Shown here: one piece after another, positions 22,869 to 33,741 of the stretch | How the letters are laid out: the number at the start of each line of letters is the position of its first letter | Numbering within the stretch: the first letter of the stretch is position 1 | Assembly: GCA_028023455.1 (NCBI GenBank) | Contig: JAQFVV010000021.1 | Span: 7,034,853-7,098,852, forward strand | Length of the DNA: 64,000 nt | DNA from: Epiperipatus broadwayi | Taxonomy: Eukaryota > Onychophora > Udeonychophora > Euonychophora > Peripatidae | Direction: 5' to 3' | Position numbers and translations under genes: made by a program | Notes under the pieces: generated by a model | Databases searched by the model: none | Seen by the model: the letters and a program-made list of their open reading frames with translations, nothing else | Told to the model about the DNA's origin: nothing

Positions 22869-24576
22869 ATAATCATCATCATCATCAACAATTATCAATC
22901 CACTGCAGAATGAAGGTCTCTCCAAATTCAATCCATCTCCGATTTTTAGTTTCTCTTCTCCACATCATTCCTGCATACTTTCTTATTTCACCCATCCATT
23001 TCACATGTCATCTCTTTCTGGGTCTTTTACTATTTCTTGGAATCCAGTTTAAGATTTCAATTGTCCATCTATTATCATCTCTTCTAGCAATATGTCCATT
23101 CCAACTCCACTTCAGTCTTTTAATTTTTTCAATGAAATCAGTAAGATCTGTTTGTTCTCTTACCCATATATTACATTTTCGATCTCTTCCTGTTATTCCT
23201 AACATGCATCTCTCCAAACTTCTTTGACTAGTCTAAAGTCTCCATATTGCTTTTCTATTAAGTGTCCAAGTCACAGATACATAAATAAGAACTGGTAAAA
23301 CATTTATTAAAAACCTTCCTTTTCAAACCCATAGGCACATTTCCTTTTAGTATCAAGTTATTTCTACCAAACCACTCCAACCAAGTTTAGTTCTATGATT
23401 AATTTCATCTATTATGTTTCCATCTGTATTAATAATCTGACCAAGGTATTTGTAGCTGTTAGTTTCTTCTAATTCATCATAATCAATCTGTATTTTCATA
23501 TTTTGAGAAAATTCATTGAACATTACTTAGTCTTTTTAATATTTATTTTTAGTCCTACTTTCCTACTTTCATTTGGTAACTCCTGCAACATTTCCTGGAG
23601 CCCCTGAAGTATTATTTGCAAAAACAACTACATCATCTGTAAAATCTAAATGATTTAAATAGTATCCATTTACTTTCACTCTTTTAACTTTCCAATTTAA
23701 TCCACAAAATACTTCTTGCAGCACTGCTGTAAAACGTTTTGGAGATATGGAGTCACTCTGTCTTACACCCATGTCAGTATTGACTTTCCTAGTATCATTA
23801 TGTAATCTAATTGTTGCTGTTGCATTTTTATAAATATTCTTTAAAATATGACAATATCCTGGATCTATACCTTGATGATCCAATGCTTTAATCACTGAAA
23901 AAATGTTTATAGAATCAAATGCCTTTTCATAATCTACAAATCCAAAACATAATGGCAACTCATATTCATTTGTCCTTTCTATAACTTCTCTCAATACCTG
24001 GATATGATCTACTGTACTAAAACCACTTTTAAATCCAGCTTGTTCCCTTGGTTAGTGGAAATCCAATGTTCTCTGTAGACAAGTTGTAATTACCTTGGTA
24101 ACATTTTTGTATAAACTGATAAAAGGCTGATAAGTCTGTAATTTCTAATATCTTCTTTATCACCTTTTTAAAATATTAATATTAATACTGCATTCTTCCA
24201 ATCCTCTGGTACATCTTTATCATTTAGACATTTTCTATATAACTTTGCTAAAAAAAATTCTATTTCTTTACCTGCTTCTTTTAATATGTCAGTTATAATT
24301 CTATCATTACCTGAAGCTTTTTCTTTCTTCATAAATTTAATTGCATGTCTCACTTCTTCATTTAAATTTCTGGGCATTTCAGAAGATATAATAGATATAG
24401 GAGGAACTTGTTCTTTATTACAATATAATTCTTGATAGAAGTCTTCTACCCATTTCACGATGTCATCTCTTTTTTTAGTAATAATTCCATTTTTTATTGC
24501 AGATATACATTTCCTACCATTTCCAACATGTTGAAACTTTTATTCTCTTCTACAGCTTTCCTTGCTACTTCACAGT
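22869..24576 (-). pseudogene. 5'-truncated RTE-type LINE
   Basis: Minus-strand fragments match the LINE at 45-48 kb: a thumb/C-terminal piece (MERCMLGITGRDRKCN, RLKWSWNGHIARRDDNRW), reverse transcriptase motifs [23 protein letters not shown] and FTDDVVVFA (normally FADD), and an upstream VRHAIKFMKKEKASGND segment. Several frameshifts and stops are present. The upstream end breaks inside the same sequence as 46.86 kb of the other copy, and the 3' end has an ATG-rich tail, complement (ATC)n, next to the (TCTA)n tract. It is dead on arrival. Confidence 0.9.
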
Positions 24577-24599
24577 ATATATAAGTTTTAGACAAAGTA

Positions 24600-26040
24600 T
24601 TTTGAAACTAAATAAAAAAAGAAGATATATATATATATATTCATGGTAACAGTTGGAGCTTAATAAATTAATAGAATATTCACATCTTGTTGATAAGCCA
24701 ATCTCTATAACTAAATGATAAACCAATAAAACATCCATAATCTGTTCATAAGGCAATCTCTATAGATAAAAAATGGACTCCATCATTTATTTGGAGAAGT
24801 TGCCTTATCATCAGATTGTGGATATTGTATTGGTATATTAAACCACGTGAACTACATTTGGAAACAGCTATTGACAGTTTATGACTTAATATATGTTTAT
24901 ATATAATAATGAATAAATATATGTAATGATTAATAGCTAATTTATGATTCACTGATCAGAAATCCACTTTTATATAATGGACAATAAAAATAGTGTTACA
25001 ATTTTCATGGGTTACCAATTTTATTTTTCCATATATAGTGAGGCTGATATTCTATTTAACTTTTGTTACTACCAACATTATTTTATAATACAAGACATTG
25101 ATCTAACGCTGGATGATGGATGTAAAAGAAAGTTAAACAAGAACATATTTATATTATATTATCCTGATTATTATACTACATGTTAAAATGTAATATCCTA
25201 ATGATGCAGTAGCGATGCTTGATATAAACCATGTTTGGAATGCACATAATAATAAAAGTACTAAAAATTAAACTAAATAAGATTTAATTATAAAATTAAT
25301 AAAATAATAATTGTTACATAAGTTGATTATTTAGAAATCAGTTTATGATTCCAAGTAAAGAAATTATGCTCAAGATTTAATTAAAAATTTAAATTATAAT
25401 GCAAATATCAATGCAAATCAAGCACGTGATATCAAGTACTTATTTTTAAAAAACCGAGATTAAACTGACTACTATCATTAAATACTTCTATTAATACCGA
25501 AAATTAAATAATCTAATAATTATTAGAATTGAGAGAAGTAAACATAATTATTTCTGATAGGTGGAAAAATTTAAATCTGGATCTGTTGTTTAACGATATG
25601 CAAATTTTATATTTATTAATAAATTTAATTAAAAATTTTGATCAACTATGCTTATTTAAAATTCTATTTGCATAAAACATATATTAGATTAAAATTTATA
25701 TAAAAATTATTTTTTAAAAAATAAAAGTAAAACTTATACATCTTACCTGAGTTTATAAACAATAATAAATTTATAATACAGGAAAAATAATTGTTTAATT
25801 GCAGATTAAAGGCATGAAGCTATGTTATAACTTACACTGTCGTTCACACTTCAAGACTTGAATTCATGATATATATATATATATATTAATTCTAATATTC
25901 TCATAGATAAATGATAAATTCATAGTATTATTTCCAGGAACTTCTGTGTAATAAAAATATAATAGATAAATAGGTGACATTGTAGTATAATAACAAGTAC
26001 TTTTCTTAGAGCTTCTTTTTAAAATCATTCTGATTTGTGA
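24600..26040. other. AT-rich interval with worn family C pieces
   Basis: GTTCATAAGGCAATCTCTAT and its near complement around 24690-24830 form a weak foldback. The rest, to 26040, is AT-rich without features. Confidence 0.4.
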
Positions 26041-26043
26041 AAA

Positions 26044-26092
26044 AAAAAGTTCTGAGGAAGATACTTGTCATTGTACTGAAAGGTCAGCTATT
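26044..26092 (+). ncRNA. Candidate type I hammerhead, not assigned to a family
   Basis: AAAAAGTT, CTGAGGA (26052-26058), hairpin AGATAC-TTGTCATT-GTACT, GAAA (26078-26081), GG, TC, AGCTATTT. Stem I can pair 7 of 8 positions, with one internal A-A mismatch. CUGANGA allows G at the variable position. It lies just outside the 3' end of PLE-1, on the opposite strand, and may mark the pseudo-LTR of another worn PLE. Confidence 0.6.
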
Positions 26093-26159
26093 TAGCTACA
26101 ATATTTTTATTACATGAAATCTTTCTGAAATAATACTATGAATTCTTTTATATATATAT

Positions 26160-26860
26160 AAAATACATATTTTGCGGGTTCATCCGTGTTAAAAACTTTT
26201 AAAATTAATATACTGACGTTTCGACTTGGTCACACAAGCCATCCACAGAGTTATAAAAGGTAGAAAGACGGTTGTAGAGGCGCTACAGTCACTGATTTGA
26301 ATAAAATGTTAAAATTCCACCAATAGCAAAAATGTTAAATTTAGGAATGTTTTTTAAAAAAATCTTTCCAAATAGGAGGAAGTTTGCATGTATCATCTCG
26401 CTTATTGATACAATCTGGCCTTTTAAGTATCTCAATGGCTTCTCTAATTTTGCACTGGTAGAGATTATCACATCTGGAAATGATCCTGGTACTAGAAAAA
26501 TCAATTTTATGACCTGAATCTATAGTATGGAGTGAGAATGCTGATGGTGATGAGTGTTGTTTAACTGCATTAGCATGCTCATCTCTCCTAACACTGATGC
26601 GACGATTACTCATACCTATGTAAGAAGCTTTACAATTTTTACATGAGATTTGATAGACACCATGAGATTCAAGAGGCATCAAATCCTTAGGCTTGGTTAC
26701 TATATTGCTGATCTTTTAATGAGCAGAAAATGCTGTATCTATATTATAGCATTTTAATATATGTCCGATACTGTCTGTAGTTCCTTTTACATATGGAACA
26801 CAAATCCTAATAGCTGACTTATCATCTTTTTATTTCCTATTTTGTCTATTTTGGGCTTGA
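26160..26860 (-). repeat. PLE-1 pseudo-LTR, downstream copy
   Basis: About 700 bp, nearly identical by eye to 28685-29382 in the same orientation. It covers the GIY-YIG coding end, the 3' untranslated region and the hammerhead. Such duplication of the 3' end upstream of the element is the usual tandem arrangement of Penelope-like elements. Confidence 0.88.
26209..26255 (-). ncRNA. PLE-1 hammerhead motif (downstream pseudo-LTR)
   Basis: Minus strand: TATAACT, CTGTGGA (expected CTGANGA), T, stem II GGCTTG-TGTGAC-CAAGTC (6 bp with one G-U), GAAA (26222-26219), CG, TC, AGTATA. Stem I pairs with one bulged A. The minimal stem III, ACGT, is self-complementary, as in known PLE hammerheads. One core base deviates, so activity is uncertain. 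Confidence 0.7.
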
Positions 26861-28709
26861 AATAAGGCTTTTTTTATAAATTTGTAATTATAACTATTTG
26901 CTAATAAAACACTATTAATATGACTTATTTCTTCTTTCAGATGTGTTTCATCTGAAAGGTTAATTGCTCTATTTAAAAGAGTTTTGGCTACAGAAACTAT
27001 CTGAGTTGGGTGATGATGAGAATGTAAATATCTGTCTGTGTGTGTATCCTTTCTGTAAATAGAAAAAGATAAACTATTTGGTGTTCTGGTGACTAGAACA
27101 TCAAGAAAAGGGGAGTTTTCCATCAGACTCTGTCTCCATTGTAAATTTAATATGAGGATGCATATTATTTAAATGTAAGAAAAAATCATCTAATTTATTT
27201 TTTCCATGTTGCCATATGACAAAAGTGTCATCTATGTATCTGAGCCAAATGAGAGGTTTTAAAGATGATGATTCTAAAGCACGAGTTTCTATATATTCCA
27301 TGAATAAATCAGCTATTACTCCTGAGATAGGTGAGCCCATAGGAGTACCAAAAACTTGTCTGTAATGCTGTCCATTGTATACAAAATATGTATTTAAGAG
27401 ACAATATTTAATCAAAGCAATAATATGGTCTGGTAAATTGCAACGTTGTGAGATTATATTTAAAGCTTCATCAATTGGAATGTTTGTAAACAAAGACATG
27501 ACATCAAAACAGACCAGAATGTCATTAGCATTAATTTTAAACTTTTTAAGACAGAAATAAAATGAAGAGAGTTTTTAATATATGATTTAATAGATGGGAT
27601 TGTAGGTTTAATGAAATCCGATAAGTATCTAGCTAAAATATGAGTTGGAGAACCTATTGCACTTACTATTGGATGAAGAGGGGTCTCTGGTTTGTGAATT
27701 TTTGGAAGTCCATAAAATTTTGGACAGACACCAAGATTTTTCATGAGGGATTATTTTATTTTTTATCTCTGTTTCAGTAGGTGATTTATTAATAATAGAT
27801 TTTGTTGTTTTTTCCAAATACGTAGTATGATCTCTTTTTGATAGTTTATAAGTTTTATCATTAAGCAGATCTAAAATTTTATTATGGTAAATGTCACAAT
27901 CCATTACAACTGCAGCATTACATTTGTCAGCTGGAAGTACAACAATTGATTTGTCCGATTTTATATTATTTAATGCTTGTCTTTCTTTCTTTGAAATATT
28001 ATTTTTAGAAAGCTTAGCTTTTTTTTAAAATATTACAAATCTCAGCTCTAGCCAAATCAGCCGATGGAGAATCAATTTTATCGAAAGCTGATTCAACATT
28101 AGAAACAATTTTCTCAATAGGGATCCAGGAAGGTATTAAAGCAAAATTGAAACCTTTTTCTAAAACCGAAATTTCATCTGTAGAGAGGGCTTTCCTAGAT
28201 AAATTATAAACGGTTTTTTGATTTGGATACATAATGTTTGGGGATTGTGTTCTAATTAGCATTTGCAATTTTTTCTTTTGCTTTGCTGTTACAAATTCTG
28301 AATCTTTAAATGATCTAAAACTTGCAATACAATCAAAACTAGTCCACAGTAAAGGATGTACTTTATTACTAAGGAATAAACGTAAATGTAGCAATACTTT
28401 ATCAATTTTGTCTAATTTTTTCCGAGTTTCTTTAATAAAAGAGTTTAAAATAATATTGCTTGTTTTCCTTAGAATTTTACTAACATTATAATTGTTCTTG
28501 TGAAACACAATTTTACAGCAAGTAGGTATAACATTGTGATTTTTGCACGCTAATAGAAAAGATAAATTACAAAGTAACTTACATTTCTTAATCCACGTTT
28601 TTTCAAATATATGAAGCTGTTTAAAAATTTCCTCCCCGTAGAGGTTAATAATGTTAAAATGAAGATTTGCATGGGTTAAATATATAAAATACATATTTTG
28701 CAGGTTCAA
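26341..28709 (-). pseudogene. Penelope-like element PLE-1 (RT and GIY-YIG endonuclease), frameshifted
   Basis: PLEs use a telomerase-related reverse transcriptase plus a GIY-YIG nuclease to insert. In order on the minus strand: an N-terminal region (28709-28014) with NLSRKALSTDEISVLEKGFN, typical of PLEs; VLPADKCNAAVV and YGLPKIHKP; motif A FDVMSLFTNIP; motif B GTPMGSPISGVIADLF; motif C RYIDDTFVIW (YIDD); then GIY-YIG residues HGVYQISC and ASYIGMSNRR, ending IWKDFFKKHS near 26341. The frame is broken near 27740, near 27540-27500, near 27110 and near 26720-26830. The first codons of the longest N-terminal frame are read-through of the upstream pseudo-LTR, so the true start is internal or lost. 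It is not expected to be active. Confidence 0.93.
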
Positions 28710-29382
28710 CCGTGTTAAAAACTTTTAAAATTAATATACTGATGTTTCGACTTAGTCACACAAGCCATCCACAGAGTTATAAAAGGTAGAAAGATGGTTG
28801 TAGAGGCGCTACAATCACTGATTTGAATAAAATGTTAAAATTCCACCAATAGCAAAAATGTTAAATTTAGGAATGTTTTTAAAAAAAATCTTTCCAAATA
28901 GGAGGAAGTTTACATGTATCATCTCGCTTATTGATACAATCTGGCCTTTTAAGTATCTCAATGGTTTCTCTAATTTTGCACTGGTAGAGATTATCACATC
29001 TGGATATGATCCTGGTACTAGAAAAATCAATTTTATGACCTGAATCTATAGTATGGAGTGAGAGTGCTGATGATGATGAGTGTTGTTTAACTGCATTAGC
29101 ATGCTCATCTCTCCTAACACTGATGCAACGATTACTCATACCTATGTAAGAAGCTTTACAATTTTTACATGAGATTTGATAGACACCATGAGATTCAAGA
29201 GGGATTGAATCCTTAGGCTTGGTTATTATATTGCTGATCTTTTGATAAGCAGAAAAGGTTGTATCTATATTATAGCATTTTAATATACATGCGATACTGT
29301 CTGTAGTTCCTTTTACATATGGAACACAAATCCTAATAGCTGACTTATCATCTTTTTAATTTCCTATTTTGGGCTTGAAATA
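28685..29382 (-). repeat. PLE-1 pseudo-LTR, upstream partial copy
   Basis: A direct repeat of 26160-26860. It encodes only the GIY-YIG end (YIGMSNRCISVRRDEHAN, IWKDFF) and the 3' untranslated region, and is cut off at its far side by a (TA)n tract (29379-29434). Confidence 0.88.
28735..28781 (-). ncRNA. PLE-1 hammerhead motif (upstream pseudo-LTR)
   Basis: Same as the downstream copy except CAAGTC has become TAAGTC (G-C to G-U, stem II kept) and CGTC has become CATC after GAAA. CTGTGGA is shared, so the odd core base predates the duplication. Confidence 0.65.
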
Positions 29383-29434
29383 TATATATATATATATATA
29401 AATATATATAATATATATAATATATATATAAATA

Positions 29435-32245
29435 TAAAAGAAAATATCATGGTACATATCACTAGCTAAAAATTCAAATATAAATATGTTCATATCACTC
29501 TCCCAAACATTATGTATTTTAGCAATGCCTCTATGAATAAAAATCTGACTGTTTAAAGTTCAGACCTTATATTTATTGACAGAGGGATATTGCTGAATAA
29601 ACAACATTTAAGAGGGGAAATTGAGCACTTATATATATATATTGTAGTGGAATAGTTCTCAGGATGAACTTGAGGTGATGGAAAATCATCATCATTAACC
29701 CCAAATTACTACTAAATTTAAATAATAAATATAAAAGAAATGGCTAGTCTAATTTAAATATACAAATAATATAATAAGCATGAGAGATCAAAGATCAGAA
29801 TTATACTATAAGTATGTTAACTATAAGCTGACCCAGGATTGTAAACAATAATAATAATCATTCATCATCATGAATGATCAACAATAAAATAAATCAACTG
29901 TCAATCTTGTCTACTGTATACCAGTCTAATTATTTAACTCTTGCCAGCTTGGGGAAAATTATTTAAACATTAATTTAAATGTACAAACTTAGGTGCTAAT
30001 CCATAAGAATACAACAATTAAAAAATAATACTGTGATTCTAAAACATAGTGATCATGCCAATGCTCTGGCCATATAGTACCATTAATGTACTGACCAGTT
30101 ATAAACCTAATTTTTAAATAAATAATTAAAACAGAATGTAGTGTATGGATTTTAAAGGATATCCCCTTTGCACCATTCAGCATTAAAGAAGTAATAAAAT
30201 CATCATCAACAGGATGTCTATAAACACTAAATATAAACTCCTTTTAAATAACAGACCATTATCATAAATTCAGTTCACTGAGAACAAGCTCTATAACTGT
30301 TACTGTGTTCAAGAGATATAATACAACATATAATAATTTATAATATTTTAAGATAAATTCACTGGAATAATTTAAACAATGAAATGTACATTTATTAAAA
30401 ATAATTAAATTAAAATAAATTAAGGTCAGTAGAATATGACAACATATATAAATGGAGCCTTCTGATTTTGATTAAAATACAAAAAAAAATAAGCTATCAC
30501 ATTGTAATTTACAAATATGTCAATAAATAAAATACCTATATATCCGCACACTGTTGAGCTGGTATAATGTAAAATGTAAACATTTGAACTGTCATAAACC
30601 TATAAATGAAATTCATGTTTATAATACACAATAATTAATTTAACAATTTGCAGAGATTTTTAGGTGTTTAAATGACACATATCTAAATAAATAAGCACAT
30701 ACTTGCTGTATAAAACATTTTATTCATTTTTAATAATACTTAAATGCACATGTATATAGAAAGCATAGATCAAAGTTAGTAATTAATTCATTATTTCTAA
30801 TGATAAAAAAGTTTTTCTTTTACTTTTTAAAAAATATATTACTTCTTTGACAGTCAAGTAAAGTTTTATTTTTTTTTTTACAGGTTACTCTTTTTAATTG
30901 CAAACATTTTAAAAAATATTCCAGCAACTTCTTTTATTCAATATGGAATAATTTCTGAAGTTTTTCCTTTTTAGTCTGTATCGAGAAAAATGACATTAAG
31001 CGGAAGATCAGAGAAGCGTACTACATCAATAACAATAATAACTCTATCAATAGATGTGACACCTGCTTCGACATCTCTAAACGCTGGATTATTTAGCCCA
31101 TTTGCATATGCTTTGCATACCACTTTTCCCTCTCCATTTTTACATTTCGCAGCTCACAGCATCGCTATGAATATGAGGTAAAGGACCTCGAAAGCGCTTA
31201 GCGTATATTAATTCCTGTATATTATTATAGCTTCACATTCAAGCGTGACATACGCTTAATTGGTTTATAAATAAAATATATTGAAAATGCATCTAACTTT
31301 TAATTGAATAAAGGTAATTACTTAAAAAAATTGTAATTTAAAAATTACAGCTGTCATTTTCAAGAAATTATTTAAAATAATATCATTCTTAATTTATATA
31401 ACACACTACTCATCATCTGTTGTTTATATATATGATACAATACCTTTATCTGTGCTTTTCTGCATATAGATAGCACTGTATACATATAGACTAATTCTTC
31501 AGCAAGCTGATGAACTCTCTTGGTAAGCTGATCCCTTTTAAAATAATAGACTATATTATTGACATCTTCAAGTAAGGTATAATTCAGTAACTGATGGCAT
31601 ACATACAGTCAGCTCCATTTTGCCTAGAATTTGATGGACTTCAGGCATACTGGCTAGTACACAATTTATATGGGCTAATGAACCACAGAAAATCTGGCCC
31701 TGGCCTCCATGTGAATCAAAACTTCACCATTGTTGCATTAGCAGTAGACAGATCTACTGTTGCTTTCCTTCAGTTATAATTTTATAGTCATCATGCTGTC
31801 ACAATTTGTGAAAACTTTAAAAATTGCCTCTAATCTTTTTTTCAACTGTTTTACAGTCAGGGTGAAATTTAAAAAAAACCCACAATAATTAAAGTAAGTT
31901 TTTTTTTATCATGATTGAAAAAAGTTAATAGCTTTTCAATTCACTATAATCCTTTCAAAAACAACTTCATAGGACTTTTATCAAAATGTGTTATACAAGC
32001 TTTAATTAAAATTTTTTTTAATCAAAATATAAAGTGAAAGTTTATCATTGCCAGTATATCTATTATAACATAAAACATGCCCATTTAATTTCTAAATCAG
32101 AATTAATAAAATATTAATTAGTCCTTTTTAAATATTTAATTTATAATGCATTTTTATGAAATTCAAAATTATTTAATCCTTAACTGTTATTCCAGTGTAA
32201 TTTAAAAAATATCTACAAAAAATGTTTATTTCTATTTTTGTTTCA

Positions 32246-32249
<4 letters not shown>
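29435..32249. other. Long AT-rich interval without supported features
   Basis: Short open frames (30990-31181, 31594-31779) show no domain. A slightly GC-richer patch at 31000-31210 and another at 31600-31770 are the only compositional changes. I cannot assign either. Confidence 0.4.

Positions 32250-32327
<78 letters not shown>
32250..32327. repeat. (TA)n microsatellite
   Basis: About 39 TA units. Tyr-Ile frames on both strands are artefacts of this tract. From here to 33.7 kb the sequence is AT-rich with worn family C-like pieces (33120-33300). Confidence 0.95.
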
Positions 32328-32332
<5 letters not shown>

Positions 32333-33741
32333 AAAAGCACACATACTACTATGTTGTTTGTATACCATGAGACACATAACCATCTCAATATATATATATC
32401 AATGATATTTTTGCATTCTTGTTTTATGTTTCTTCTGAAAGTTGTTTAATAATGCATAGTTTGTGGCAAATACACTCATAGTACTTTAGTGATCAACAAT
32501 ATATATTTTATGTGATATTTTCTTGTCTAAATTTATATAAACTTGCTGAAGATTCTAATTTAAATCCAGGTATATTATTGTAAAATGATATAAAAATTTC
32601 AGAAAAGGTAATTTTTGCACATTGATCCAAAAATGCTTCTTTTTTTAGCCAAACACCATTTTAAAATATTTTTATATTAATATCTGTGATATCTTATTTT
32701 TTGGCAATAGTATTTATGGCAGATTTTGATCACTTAAGATTACTAAATGGTGATAGCTAATTTTTGTCCTTTTCATATTAAAATAACAAATACAGTTTTA
32801 ACAATATTATTAATTATTATATTTCTGGTTTAATTATAAACACAATTTTCTTTTAGACACTTTTAAATAGTTTATGAAAAATAACCAGGCAGCATTTTCC
32901 TTATAACAAACATGTTACATTAAATTTTAAAAATACTCAAGGCTAAAGAAATATATTCAGAAATAATTGGCTTGAAATCAAATCCTGATTCCAAAAAGCA
33001 AGTTTACTAATACAAATTAGCATATGTAAATAAAAAAAAAAACAAGTTTTGCTGTTAATCTTATAGAAATTATATTTGATTTTTATTTTCCTGGTAGTTT
33101 AAATCAACTCCATTAAATAGCAAATATAATGTGTTTTGAAAGCAGAATAATAAATAGTCATTTTTAAAACTTTCAAATCCCACTACTATTCATTATTATT
33201 TAAGTAACAAACCTGATTTTGCACAAATCTAAGTGTGTTATAAATGTAATCACATGATAACAGTTCAAGCATATTAAACCATGAATTTTCACTCTATTAT
33301 CATGAGTTATTATCATACGATTACATCTATAAAAACATCTAAATATATGCATAAGCATAATTATTATCTAAATAATTAAGAGCTATGAGACGTTAATGTT
33401 TTATAAATGATTATTTATTAGTCTGCCTTTCTCCTATTTAATGACACTAATCAAGCTTCTAGAAATGTAAAAATATTAATCTTATAAAAAATCTAAATCA
33501 GTTTTTGTTTTATATTAAGATTTTAGATCAATGTGAAAAATAGAGGAATTCATCTTTTATTTATAATGGTTGTGTTCACAACAGATTGAAGATTCATAAT
33601 TTAGATAAGTTTGAGATATTATCATGTTATTATATTCATAAAACCATCTAGCTTTATGCAAAATCATATATATAAATATATGTGTGCGTGTGTTTGTATG
33701 AATATGTATATAATATTTAAATATAAGTATATTGTCTATAC

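Noticed and set aside
22625-23227. 200-aa plus-strand frame with Leu-Ser-Ile-Tyr repeats
   Set aside because: It is read through the (TCTA)n microsatellite and then antisense through the LINE. It is not a gene.
31507-31540. CTGATGA at 31507
   Set aside because: No GAAA box at the required distance and no pairing flanks.
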